Origin: Nitrospira sp.
GTDB taxonomy: Bacteria > Nitrospirota > Nitrospiria > Nitrospirales > Nitrospiraceae
Assembly (NCBI GenBank): GCA_005116745.1
Contig: SWDS01000010.1
Coordinates: 745,315-809,314 of the forward strand
Length of the DNA: 64,000 nt
Reading direction: 5' to 3'
Shown here: positions 8,129 through 16,945 of the stretch, in pieces
Layout: every line of letters begins with the position of its first letter
Position numbering within the stretch: position 1 is the first letter of the stretch
The notes under the pieces: generated by a model
What the model saw: the letters and a program-made list of their open reading frames with translations, nothing else
Databases searched by the model: none
Told to the model about the DNA's origin: nothing
Made by a program: the position numbers and the translations under genes

Positions 8129-9504
8129 CGAACTCTCCTCGCATGCGTGGCACACGCGTGCACGAACCCCTGAACCAGGAGAGGATTTGAAGCCCAATGG
8201 GCATGGATATAGGAACCCAGCGTATTGCCACGGCGATAGCCCTCCCCAAAGGGCTCCCCGCCACGTCGACGACACACGTTGTAGGTGCGCTCGACGTCCG
8301 GCGAAAGGTGAAAGTCTGAATAGCGAAATTGATGGCCGCGAAATCGCAGACCTGCTGGACCAAGCAGCGTGTTCTCCTTCGTCTCGACCTCGACATATCC
8401 CAGCGCCTGCAGGCGATCTTTCATCTCTGCTTCACCAGGAATGAGCCCCACCATCGGATACAGCGTGCGATCGAGCGTTCGAATGCCGCTGGATAAATAC
8501 ATGAGACCGCCACATTCGCCATAGATAGGTCCTTGCATCTCCGCAAACGATGCCACGTCTGTGCGCATGCTCTGGTTCCGAGACAGACGTTCGGCATGGA
8601 TTTCCGGGTACCCGCCCCCGAAATAGAGACCATCCACATTGGGCACATGCGCGTCATGAATAGGAGAGAATCGAACAAGCTCCGCGCCAAGACTCTCAAG
8701 ACGGCGGAGGTTATCGTCGTAATAGAAGTGAAAGGCTTCGTCAAAGGCGAGGCCAATTCGGCACCGTGCTCCTTCCGTAACAATTCGTTCCATCGTTTGA
8801 ATTTCTGGGAGAGCCGGCGCGGCATGAGCCAGTGCTATGATGGAATCGATATCGCACCACTCGGTCACCCGATCGCCCCAGGCGACGAAGACATCTTCCG
8901 ACACCGTTGCTCGATCGGCGCTATGCAGCCCCAGATGCCGATCTGCAAAAGCCAAGGAGGATTCCTTGGGAAGCCCACCCATAACGGGAGGCGAACCCTC
9001 CGTCGCTTTGCGGAGTAAATCCAGATGTCCACGGCTGCCAACTCGATTGCAGATCAGTCCCGCAACCTGAAGATCTCCATCAAAAGTTGAAAACCCTCGG
9101 GCCAATGCCGCAACACTGCGGGCCATACCTCCTGTGTCGCAGACAAGCAGCACCGGTGCCTGGAGCCACTTCGCGATCTCAGCGGTTGACCCTTCGTCGC
9201 TCGTCGGTGATGCGCCATCAAAGAGACCCATCACCCCTTCGAGGAGTGCGATATCAGCCCCGTGCGTTGCGCGTGTGAACGTCGAGAGAACCGCATCACG
9301 CCCCATCATCCATCCATCAAGATTGTGACATGGCGCATCGGCTGCACGAACGTGATAGGTCGGGTCGAGGTAGTCCGGACCACATTTGAAGACAGCCACG
9401 CGCAGTCCCCTTGCACGCAATGCCCGAGCAAGACCAACCATGACTGTCGTCTTGCCAACATTACTAGACGTTCCCGCAATAACAAGTCGTGGGATCTTCA
9501 GCAT
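8125..9504 (-). CDS. cbiA: Cobyrinate a,c-diamide synthase (CobB/CbiA)
   Basis: Amidates the a and c side chains of cobyrinate. Starts MLKIPRLVIAGTSSNVGKTT, with a P-loop at residues 9-18, then NLDGWMMG, LLEGVMGLFDG, the glutamine amidotransferase nucleophile YGECGGLMYL and a C-terminal RGHQFRYSDFH. ATG 9504 was chosen over the longer frame (to 9555) because it fits the family N terminus and has AGGA upstream. 459 residues is normal. It is translationally coupled to cobQ. In the early-cobalt pathway the substrate already carries cobalt (CbiA). Confidence 0.95.
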   Translation of the reverse strand: MLKIPRLVIAGTSSNVGKTTVMVGLARALRARGLRVAVFKCGPDYLDPTYHVRAADAPCHNLDGWMMGRDAVLSTFTRATHGADIALLEGVMGLFDGASPTSDEGSTAEIAKWLQAPVLLVCDTGGMARSVAALARGFSTFDGDLQVAGLICNRVGSRGHLDLLRKATEGSPPVMGGLPKESSLAFADRHLGLHSADRATVSEDVFVAWGDRVTEWCDIDSIIALAHAAPALPEIQTMERIVTEGARCRIGLAFDEAFHFYYDDNLRRLESLGAELVRFSPIHDAHVPNVDGLYFGGGYPEIHAERLSRNQSMRTDVASFAEMQGPIYGECGGLMYLSSGIRTLDRTLYPMVGLIPGEAEMKDRLQALGYVEVETKENTLLGPAGLRFRGHQFRYSDFHLSPDVERTYNVCRRRGGEPFGEGYRRGNTLGSYIHAHWASNPLLVQGFVHACATHARRVR

Positions 9505-9613
9505 TCCATGTCCTGATGAGTCGAGAACAGACCTACCAATGGATCTCACATTCAATTCGGGCTTGACGAAGGAACATCGTCGCAGTGCGAAGACCCAGGA
9601 ACATCATGATTCG

Positions 9614-11089
9614 TCACAATCTCCTCACCATCGACACAACAAGAGATACTAATGATGCCACGCTGTCTTCCTCAGCCCGCACCACAGACTGAGCCCCACA
9701 TTGACGCGCCGCGGCTTCGGTCTGTGGCCCTATCGCCGCCATCGCCACCCCTCGCAAAGCCTGACCGAAATCACCTGACAGGACAGTGCGAGCCGCAGAG
9801 GAGCTGGGCAGCACCACGAGATCGATCGGCGGCAACGATGCAGTGGGCATCCGGTGAACATAACGGTAGACAGCCATCGTTTCGACTGCTGCACCGATCT
9901 TCATGAGTTCGTGCTGCAAGTTCGGCCGACCGCCTTCTGCCGTCACCAAAAGGAATTGTCCCTTCTGAAAAAACATCCCATGCTCGACGAGCGCCTCTTG
10001 ACAGGCACCACGCACAGCACGCGTGACAGGAATGCCATGTCGGGACAGGGCCTGCGTAGCCGCCATTCCCACTGCGATCACCGGCACGTTGAATGTGGGT
10101 GCGTGCGAGACCACCGTGTCGACACCGGTGGCACATCCAAAGACAATGCCGTTGAATTCCTGAAGACGCGCAAGGGTCGCTTCGATGGGAGCGCGTCCCT
10201 CGAAGGGTGTCACCTCGACCTCGGGCATTTCCAATACCTCGGCTCCGAGCATACGAAGGTCTGCGGCCAGTGGAGACCGGCCTGGACGCGCACGCGCAAC
10301 CAGCAGCCGCCGACCAGCCAACGGACTTCGTTCAAACCAAGCGATCCGCTCGCGCAGCGCGACCACCTCACCCACGACGACGAGCGCGGGAATCGTCAGG
10401 TCGACATGTTGTGTCTTGTCCGCGAGAGACGACAACGTACCAACAATGACCTGTTGATGTGGCGTGGTGGCCGACGCGATATAGGCTGCAGGTGTGTCGG
10501 CGGAGCGGCCTGCTTGAATCAGACGCTGAAGACTTGCGGATAGCTTTCTCGCTGCCATAAACAAGACCAACGTACCTCTGCCAGAGGCAGCCTTGGACCA
10601 GTCGGTGAAACTGTCCCGATTGCCTTCGACATCATGGCCACTCATGAAGGTCACATCGGAGGCATGGAGTCGATGCGTCAACGGGATACCGGCATAGGCC
10701 GCTGCACCGAGCGCGGCTGACACACCAGGGACGATCGTACAGGGGATGCCGGCTTCTGCCAGTTCCTCTGCCTCTTCCCCACCTCTTCCAAAAATGAATG
10801 GATCGCCTGCCTTCAAGCGCACCACCGTACGCCCTGCTTTGGCGCGAGCCAGTACCTCAGGATGGAGTCGATAGGAGGTCACTCCCGTACCATGGCGTCG
10901 TCCAACCGGTAGTAACTCTGTTTCTGGTCTAACCAGTGAAAGGATGGCCGGAGAGACCAGTTTGTCGTAGGCCACCACGTCAGCAGCGCGCAGCAATTCG
11001 AGAGCTCGGACTGTGAGCAGCCCAGGATCGCCTGGTCCTGCCCCGACCAGATAGACCATGCCTTTTCGGATTGTTGGCTCAGTCGACAC
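9614..11089 (-). CDS. cobA-hemD: Fused uroporphyrinogen-III C-methyltransferase / uroporphyrinogen-III synthase
   Basis: N-terminal ~250 residues are an SUMT (GMVYLVGAGPGDPGLLT, YDKLVSP, LKAGDPFIFGRGGEEAEEL, PGVSA, THR, FMSGHD), which methylates uroporphyrinogen III at C2 and C7 to precorrin-2. The C-terminal ~230 residues are a HemD-like domain (LAGRRLLVARARPG, GIVFGCATGVDTV, LVTAEGGRPNL), which makes uroporphyrinogen III. The GTG at 11089 (AGGAA upstream, 11-base overlap with cbiF) is my preferred start; an ATG at 11059 lies right at the SUMT motif. The fusion channels tetrapyrrole into corrin and siroheme synthesis. Confidence 0.92.
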   Translation of the reverse strand: MSTEPTIRKGMVYLVGAGPGDPGLLTVRALELLRAADVVAYDKLVSPAILSLVRPETELLPVGRRHGTGVTSYRLHPEVLARAKAGRTVVRLKAGDPFIFGRGGEEAEELAEAGIPCTIVPGVSAALGAAAYAGIPLTHRLHASDVTFMSGHDVEGNRDSFTDWSKAASGRGTLVLFMAARKLSASLQRLIQAGRSADTPAAYIASATTPHQQVIVGTLSSLADKTQHVDLTIPALVVVGEVVALRERIAWFERSPLAGRRLLVARARPGRSPLAADLRMLGAEVLEMPEVEVTPFEGRAPIEATLARLQEFNGIVFGCATGVDTVVSHAPTFNVPVIAVGMAATQALSRHGIPVTRAVRGACQEALVEHGMFFQKGQFLLVTAEGGRPNLQHELMKIGAAVETMAVYRYVHRMPTASLPPIDLVVLPSSSAARTVLSGDFGQALRGVAMAAIGPQTEAAARQCGAQSVVRAEEDSVASLVSLVVSMVRRL

Positions 11090-11870
11090 GCGGATTTCCT
11101 GGTTTCTTCGCGGCAGGTTCACCCTTCCTGAACCGGTGGGTAAACTCCGGATCGTACAACCGCGAATTCGTGAACTCGGTTGCCGTCAGCACACGCCCCA
11201 CCAACACCATCGAAGTCGAGTTGAGCTTGGCCGCCTTGGCCTTGTCGGCGATATCCGCCAGAGTCCCGGTCACGATCACCTGATCGGGCCAGGAGGCTTT
11301 ATGGACGATGGCCACAGGACAATCGGCTCCATAGGACGGAGTCAGATCACGGACAACATCCTTGAGCAGGGTGATGCTCAGGAACAAGGCCAAGGTCGCG
11401 TGATGCTTTGCGAGGTCTTCCAGTTTTTCCCCAGCTGGCATTGAAGTCCGTCCCTCTGCCCTGGTCAGGATCACTGTCTGAGATAATTCTGGGAGGGTCA
11501 GTTCACGGCCCAACGCTGCCGCTGCCGCAGTGAAGGACGAGACACCGGGAACAATCTCATAGCCAATCCCCAGCTCCATCAGCCGGCGCATCTGTTCCGC
11601 GGTGGACCCAAAGATCATCGGATCGCCGGTATGGACTCGCGCCACATCCTGGTCCGCATCGCGGGCTGCCACGATCACCTCGACAATCTGTTCGAGCGTC
11701 ATCCCTGATGAGTCCATCACCGTGGCGTCGGGCCTGGCATGGGCAATGATTTCTTTGGGGACTAGCGAGCCTGTGTAGAGCACCACGGGACAGGAGGCGA
11801 TCAACTCCGCTCCGCGCAGCGTGAGGAGTTTTGGATCACCCGGACCTGCCCCGATAATATAGACACGCAT
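11079..11870 (-). CDS. cbiF: Cobalt-precorrin-4 C11-methyltransferase
   Basis: SAM-dependent methylase of the corrin ring. 263 residues with the family start VYIIGAGPGDPKLLTLRG, LYTGSLVP, ARVHTGDPMIFGST (substrate loop), PGVSSFTAAAAALG and ILTRAEGR. The ATG is 10 bases after the preceding small unknown gene. The overall pathway type (CbiX, CbiD, CbiG present) indicates the cobalt-loaded substrate. Confidence 0.95.
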   Translation of the reverse strand: MRVYIIGAGPGDPKLLTLRGAELIASCPVVLYTGSLVPKEIIAHARPDATVMDSSGMTLEQIVEVIVAARDADQDVARVHTGDPMIFGSTAEQMRRLMELGIGYEIVPGVSSFTAAAAALGRELTLPELSQTVILTRAEGRTSMPAGEKLEDLAKHHATLALFLSITLLKDVVRDLTPSYGADCPVAIVHKASWPDQVIVTGTLADIADKAKAAKLNSTSMVLVGRVLTATEFTNSRLYDPEFTHRFRKGEPAAKKPGNPRVD

Positions 11871-11880
11871 CAGGACTCCT

Positions 11881-12294
11881 TTACGTACACTTCAACACGG
11901 TCTCTCGCACAATGTGCCAAATCTCTGCCGGGATCTCTCCCAGCCACTGCGCATCGATTGTGCCACCCGATACAGCGCGATCCTCCTGTTTGGGGTCGGT
12001 CACTAGCCGCCAGAGACGATCGCTCACTGAGCCATTCCGCTGAATCACGAAGCGATCGACCAGTAATCGAGCCAGGCCTTCTCCCTCGACAGTCATCGTC
12101 AGGTACGGGTGTGGTATCTGAACCAGGCGAAGAGGCGAGAGTCTAATAAAGGGCCGCTCCATAGCGTTAATCACGCCAGGACACTCGAACCCCACCGCAA
12201 CGAAATCACACGGCTCCTTGGGATTGCCCACCAGAAAGAACTGTCCTCCAGTCTCAGCTAAGATGGCTCCGGCTAACCGCCCAACCAGCGCCAT
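11881..12294 (-). CDS. Unknown protein inside the corrin operon (137 residues)
   Basis: Not recognised. Soluble, no signal peptide or membrane helix, start ATG overlapping the cbiH stop (TGATG) and stop 10 bases before cbiF, so it is almost certainly expressed with the methylases. Visible features are a FFLVGNPKEPCDF segment, a VGFECPGV segment, a TMTVEGEGLARLLVDRFVIQRNGS stretch (two strands and a helix by eye) and a C-terminal Lys-Cys-Thr. Three cysteines in all. The tight coupling between CbiH and CbiF makes a role in ring contraction, intermediate hand-over or methylase assembly plausible, but that is inference from position only. Confidence 0.75.
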   Translation of the reverse strand: MALVGRLAGAILAETGGQFFLVGNPKEPCDFVAVGFECPGVINAMERPFIRLSPLRLVQIPHPYLTMTVEGEGLARLLVDRFVIQRNGSVSDRLWRLVTDPKQEDRAVSGGTIDAQWLGEIPAEIWHIVRETVLKCT

Positions 12295-13130
12295 CAGTCC
12301 ATCTCCGAGACAGGAGGCACAACCAGTGAGAACCCCGGCCTTTGACCGGGGAGGACTGCCCCGTCGAAACGGTACTTATTGGTATAGCCGCGCGGCGTGA
12401 CCATGTAGCCTTCGAACATGAAGGTATTGCTCGACCCGATGATGACAGTAGTCAACATCCCGATCTCGTAATCTAGAAAGGTATCCAGATTGGTCAGAAC
12501 GACCTGTTCCATATCGCGATACGCGCTCTTCACGAGGGCTACCGGCGTGTTTCCCTCGCGGTGACGCCGAATAATCGCCTGAGCATCCACAATCTGTCTC
12601 GTGCGCCGACCGCTGGCCGGGTTATAGAGACCAATCACAAAATCCGCACTGGCCGCCGCCTCGATCCGCTTCTCAATGACAGACCAGGGGGTCAGCAGAT
12701 CCGACAGCGAGATCGAACAGGAATCGTGGACCAACGGCGCACCGACCAGGGACGCGCAAGAGTTGAGCGCAGTCATCCCTGGAACGAGCCGCAACTCCGG
12801 CGAGTCACCCTTTTTCCAGCCCATTTCTTTTAGAACCTGAAAGACCAAACCCGCCATCCCATAGACCCCCGCGTCCCCGGAGGAGATTAACGACACCGTT
12901 GCACCGTCTCTTGCCCGTTCAATGGCGGCCCGTGCACGACCGATTTCCTCTGTCATTCCGGTCTTGACGATCTCTTTTCCTTCAAGAAGATGACGGACGA
13001 GCTTGATATAGGTGGTATAGCCGACCACGAGCTGTGACTCGGCGATGGCTTTCAAGGCGGCAGGAGTCGCATGGTCTTGCGCACCTGGCCCGATGCCTAC
13101 CACGTAGAGAATTCCTTTTGAATCGTTCAT
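12294..13130 (-). CDS. cbiH: Cobalt-precorrin-3 C17-methyltransferase (ring contraction)
   Basis: 278-residue SAM methylase, start GILYVVGIGPGAQDHATP, GYTTYIKLV, SSGDAGVYGMAGLV (the family loop), PGMTALNSCASLVGAPLVHDSC, ISLSDLLTPW and FVIGLYNPASGRR. CbiH methylates C17 and drives loss of the ring carbon with CbiG. It overlaps cbiG upstream by four bases (ATGA). All positions typical of the CobJ/CbiH family are present. Confidence 0.95.
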   Translation of the reverse strand: MNDSKGILYVVGIGPGAQDHATPAALKAIAESQLVVGYTTYIKLVRHLLEGKEIVKTGMTEEIGRARAAIERARDGATVSLISSGDAGVYGMAGLVFQVLKEMGWKKGDSPELRLVPGMTALNSCASLVGAPLVHDSCSISLSDLLTPWSVIEKRIEAAASADFVIGLYNPASGRRTRQIVDAQAIIRRHREGNTPVALVKSAYRDMEQVVLTNLDTFLDYEIGMLTTVIIGSSNTFMFEGYMVTPRGYTNKYRFDGAVLPGQRPGFSLVVPPVSEMD

Positions 13131-14266
13131 AGGCTCACCACCTCCACCTGCCGTTTTGTGAAGGCCCGCCGCGCCACAGCCAGAGTCATTGATCGTCCCG
13201 CTCCTGGTTCCGTATAAATCTGTTTGGGCACGAGGAGCTCATCCGCCCCTGCCGCAAGCAATGCAGCCGGCTCCGACACTCCGCGCGAACCGACATGCTG
13301 TTTCACCTTGTCGGATGGATTTTGAATGCCCGGCACCACGTCCAGTTGCTCCGGCGAATAGGTGCGCAAAGGCCAGCCATATTTCTCGCTCAAGACCAGC
13401 AAGGCAACCTCGTCCTTCTTCATATCGATGGTCGCCAGTTCCTTGACCGACTTGGGGGAAAGGCCCTGCTTCGCCAAAATAGCCAGGACTCCCCGATCTA
13501 CCAAATCGGGAGCCGTGCCCCTGTCACAACCGATCCCGAGCACGAGACTCTTCGGATGATAGATGACAGCGTTCTTCCAATGGGCCGGATGAGACTCACT
13601 GATTTCTCGATCCGTGGCAATTAAGAGGATCTCGAACCCCTGCGGGTCCACGCCCTCCAACGATGTCGCGTACTGAACCCCTTCCGGCAAGGGCTTCCCA
13701 GCAGGCCACCAATCCGGCTCTCCCGTCTCTTGCACAAACAGCACCTTGGTCGCATTCACCACCGCAGCACAACCTCTCGTCACATTGCGATCCATGTCAT
13801 CGAGCGTCCAGCCCAGATCGCGTCCTAGGATATCCACGGTCAGGGTCCCGATCGCATCAGACGCAGTCGTCACAATCGACTGCGCGCCTAACGCGACCGC
13901 AATCCGATCAGTGAAGCTATTCCCGCGGCCCACGTGACCGGAGAGCACACAGATTGAGAACCGGGCCGCATCATCGATACAGACCACCGCTGGATCAACC
14001 TTCTTACTCTTCAAAAGAGGCGCAATCATGCGAATGACCGCTCCAATACTAATGATAAAAATATGACACTCGTAGGTCGTAAACGTCTCGAGTAAGGTTG
14101 GGCCCATCGGAAGCGGCAAGCGTCGCGCACCGGCCGGTGCCGAGGCGATCAGCTTCTCCGACACGAAGAGGTCCGCGTCGGACAACTGCGGCACTAAACG
14201 GGAGGCAATTGCGATCCCATGCTTCGTGATGGCATAAACGGCAAATGGTTTATGCTCAACGATCAT
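13127..14266 (-). CDS. cbiG: Cobalt-precorrin-5A hydrolase
   Basis: 379 residues. Opens the delta-lactone of cobalt-precorrin-5A and releases acetaldehyde; diagnostic for the early-cobalt (anaerobic-type) route. N-terminal region with HIFIISIGAVIRMIAPLL, VVCIDDAARFSICVLSGHVGRGN and the TTASDA motif; central linker; C-terminal CbiG_C domain with LGIGCDRGT, LATIDMKKDE and GVSEPAALLAAG. Overlaps cbiL by four bases (ATGA). Confidence 0.95.
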   Translation of the reverse strand: MIVEHKPFAVYAITKHGIAIASRLVPQLSDADLFVSEKLIASAPAGARRLPLPMGPTLLETFTTYECHIFIISIGAVIRMIAPLLKSKKVDPAVVCIDDAARFSICVLSGHVGRGNSFTDRIAVALGAQSIVTTASDAIGTLTVDILGRDLGWTLDDMDRNVTRGCAAVVNATKVLFVQETGEPDWWPAGKPLPEGVQYATSLEGVDPQGFEILLIATDREISESHPAHWKNAVIYHPKSLVLGIGCDRGTAPDLVDRGVLAILAKQGLSPKSVKELATIDMKKDEVALLVLSEKYGWPLRTYSPEQLDVVPGIQNPSDKVKQHVGSRGVSEPAALLAAGADELLVPKQIYTEPGAGRSMTLAVARRAFTKRQVEVVSL

Positions 14267-15045
14267 GCCCCTGTCTCTCTCATGGCCAATCTTGAGGTCG
14301 CAGGCACGAGGCCTGCCAACAGACCATTCCGTTCCTTACGCGACACGATAATCATTGCGAAACAATCGCCCCGCTCGGTCTGGATCGTGCGAATATCCCG
14401 CACAATCCGTTCCTCAGCCATGGTGGCTTTCGACACGTAGACCGCTCGGTCGACGAGCCCCTGCTGCTCCAGTGCCTGGACCACCTTGGGAATCTCGGTG
14501 CCCATCTTCATCAAGACGACTGTGTCGAACATCTCCAGAACCTGGCTCAGATCTTCTACTCCATAACTAGCAGGCAAAATGGCGATTCGCTCCTGTCCGT
14601 CCGCCAGGGGAATGCCGGTCACAGAAGGCACAGCCATGATCGAGGAGACGCCTGGGACGACTTCGATACGGATCCCAGGCCAGCGCAGTGGGGCTTCTCG
14701 ACGTAGATAGATGAACGTACTAAAGAGCGAGGGATCCCCTTCTGTTGCAAACGCCACCGACAAACCCCTCTCCAGGCGTTCCCCGATGGCGGTAAAGGCG
14801 ACATCCCACGCCGGTCGAAGGCGCTCAGGATCCTTGTTCATCGGAAACGTCAAAAAGATGCGTTCTTGTCTTGGAACTTCACCCAACGTCGGCTTGAGAA
14901 TCTTCCAGGCCATCGACTCTCCGTAATCGGAGCTGCGAGGGAGCGCGAGGACCTGCGCCTGTTTCAACACGTTCAGCGCGCGCAGCGTAATCAGGTCCGG
15001 TGCGCCTGGACCGACGCCGACTCCATATAACGTTCCATAATTCAT
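14263..15045 (-). CDS. cbiL: Cobalt-precorrin-2 C20-methyltransferase
   Basis: 260-residue SAM methylase: GTLYGVGVGPGAPDLITLRAL, FLTFPMNKDP, FATEGDPSLFSTFIYL, PGVSSIMAVPSVTGIPLADG, TVVLMKMG. Carries out the first methylation after cobalt insertion. Starts with a four-base overlap with cbiET and ends in an overlap with cbiG. Confidence 0.95.
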   Translation of the reverse strand: MNYGTLYGVGVGPGAPDLITLRALNVLKQAQVLALPRSSDYGESMAWKILKPTLGEVPRQERIFLTFPMNKDPERLRPAWDVAFTAIGERLERGLSVAFATEGDPSLFSTFIYLRREAPLRWPGIRIEVVPGVSSIMAVPSVTGIPLADGQERIAILPASYGVEDLSQVLEMFDTVVLMKMGTEIPKVVQALEQQGLVDRAVYVSKATMAEERIVRDIRTIQTERGDCFAMIIVSRKERNGLLAGLVPATSRLAMRETGA

Positions 15046-16298
15046 GAGGCCACTCCTGCCTGGCTGGGTTTCTCGACTGCAAAAATTTGAATAGGATTCA
15101 GAGATTCGTACCGCAAATAATGGGCCAATGGTTCAGCACGCGACACTTGGAGCAAGGTGACATCCGGCACCAATCCCCGCTTGCGAAATGTTTGATACGT
15201 CTCCGCGACATTCTCCAAGGTAATGGCATTGACGACGAGACGTCCGCCTGGTTGCAGGCACTCCATGACGACATCAATGATCTCCTCCATACTCCCTTTG
15301 CTGCCGCCGATGAAGACCGCATCTGGTGCCTCCAGACCGGTCAGCGCCTCCGGTGCTCGACCGGCGATGACCCGCACATTGTCGACCGCATGGGTCAAGA
15401 GATTCTCGCGGCAGATCTGGACACCTTCAGGATCGACCTCGATCGCATAGACCACCCCCTTGGGTGCGAGCAAAGCCGCCTCAATTGCCACAGAACCAGA
15501 ACCGGCCCCGATGTCCCAGACCACACTGTCCGGCCTGATCCCCATCGCAGCCAACGACAAGAGCCGCACTTCGCGTTTTGTAATGAGACCTTTCTTCGGC
15601 ATCCGCTTCGCGAACTGATCTTCGTGAAGAAACGGAATAGTACAGGGCATTCGCCAAGACGAATCGGAACGGACAAGTACGAGCACGTTGAGTGGTCCGA
15701 TGTCCTGGCAGAGGGCCAGATCTTTCACGTCGAATCGCCGCACCCGTTCATCTGGCCCACCAAGACTTTCACAGACCCACGCCTCCCAGGCCGTCTCTCC
15801 ATGCTCGACCATGCGCTGGGCTAAGACCGATGGGGAGTTCTTGTCATCGGTGAAGATCGCCACCTTGGTTTGCCTCTTGAGCTTGGTGAGAAATCCCTCG
15901 GATGAGCGGCCATGCAAGGAGACAAACGCGGCGTCATCCCACTTCAAGCCGGCTCGAGCAAAGGCCCATTGCATCGAACTGGGCTGAGGCAGCACCTCGA
16001 CATGCTCGGCGCCCAGCCGTGCGATCACCAGACTGCCGATGCCAAAAAATAAGGGATCGCCGGACGCCACCACACAGACATTCCGCTCCTCTGCCAGTTC
16101 CGCCACCCGATCGAGCACCGACGACACACCACCCTTGAAGACGATCCTCTCGCCCTGAAATTGCGGAAAGAACTCAAGATGGCGATCGCCACCTACGAGT
16201 ACCCCCGCCTTCATCACCGCGTTCACTGCACGGCTCGTCAGACTCGCACAGCCGTCATCCCCAATCCCGACCAAGGTAATGGCGCGCCGAAGACTCAT
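15042..16298 (-). CDS. cbiET: Fused cobalt-precorrin-6B/7 C5,15-methyltransferase, decarboxylating (CbiE-CbiT)
   Basis: 418 residues. The N-terminal ~200 residues are a tetrapyrrole methylase (CbiE: ITLVGIGDDGCASLT, VASGDPLFFGIG, SSMQWAFARAGL). The C-terminal half is a class-I methyltransferase (CbiT: VWDIGAGSGSVAIEAALL, GVVYAIEVDPEG, VFIGGSKGSMEEII), which methylates C15 and decarboxylates the acetate side chain. The fusion equals CobL in architecture and is common in both pathways. Overlaps cbiC by four bases. Confidence 0.95.
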   Translation of the reverse strand: MSLRRAITLVGIGDDGCASLTSRAVNAVMKAGVLVGGDRHLEFFPQFQGERIVFKGGVSSVLDRVAELAEERNVCVVASGDPLFFGIGSLVIARLGAEHVEVLPQPSSMQWAFARAGLKWDDAAFVSLHGRSSEGFLTKLKRQTKVAIFTDDKNSPSVLAQRMVEHGETAWEAWVCESLGGPDERVRRFDVKDLALCQDIGPLNVLVLVRSDSSWRMPCTIPFLHEDQFAKRMPKKGLITKREVRLLSLAAMGIRPDSVVWDIGAGSGSVAIEAALLAPKGVVYAIEVDPEGVQICRENLLTHAVDNVRVIAGRAPEALTGLEAPDAVFIGGSKGSMEEIIDVVMECLQPGGRLVVNAITLENVAETYQTFRKRGLVPDVTLLQVSRAEPLAHYLRYESLNPIQIFAVEKPSQAGVAS

Positions 16299-16945
16299 GC
16301 CTGTGCCTTTGCCGAGAGGAGTAGCAACGCATGAATGATCGCGACCGCAATAGGACTGCCCCCCTTGCGGCCACGGGCCACGATAGAGGGAGTCGAGAGT
16401 TCCAATGTGACCTCTTTCGACTCAGCCGCCGACACGAATCCAACTGGGACGCCAATGATGAGAGCCGGCTTCGCTCTCTCCTCGCGAATCAAGCGAGCCA
16501 CCTCCAGCAATGCGGTCGGGGCATTGCCGATGGCCACCACTGCGCCATCGAGGACATTCAGGCGATGCGCTTTTTTCATGGCTTCAATCGCGCGTGTCGA
16601 ATTATTGGCCTTAGCCGTGAGGATGACATCGTCGTCCGAAATGAACGAATGAACCTTGCACCCGTAAGAAGAGAGTCGCTCCTCGTTCAGACCGGCAGAA
16701 ATCATCTTCACATCGACCAGAAGCGGACAGCCTCCTGTAAGTGCCATCACACCGGCTCGCACTGCCTCAGGGTGGAACCGCATGAGCGTCTTAAACTCGA
16801 AGTCCGCCGTGGCATGAATCACTCGGCGCACCACTTCCCATTCGCCCGAGCTGAACTCGTGCGGACCTGCCTCCTGGTCGATGATGGCGAAGCTTCCATC
16901 CTCAATGCTCCGTCCGAGTGCCGTCATCTGTCTCATATCATTCAT
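16295..16945 (-). CDS. cbiC: Cobalt-precorrin-8 methylmutase
   Basis: 216 residues. Moves the C11 methyl to C12 to form cobyrinate. Family features are RRVIHATADFEF (with the catalytic-type His), CPLLVDVKMISAGLNEERL, AIGNAPTALLEVARL and a PALIIGVPVGFVSAAESKE block near the C terminus. It overlaps cbiD and cbiET by four bases each. Confidence 0.95.
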   Translation of the reverse strand: MNDMRQMTALGRSIEDGSFAIIDQEAGPHEFSSGEWEVVRRVIHATADFEFKTLMRFHPEAVRAGVMALTGGCPLLVDVKMISAGLNEERLSSYGCKVHSFISDDDVILTAKANNSTRAIEAMKKAHRLNVLDGAVVAIGNAPTALLEVARLIREERAKPALIIGVPVGFVSAAESKEVTLELSTPSIVARGRKGGSPIAVAIIHALLLLSAKAQA

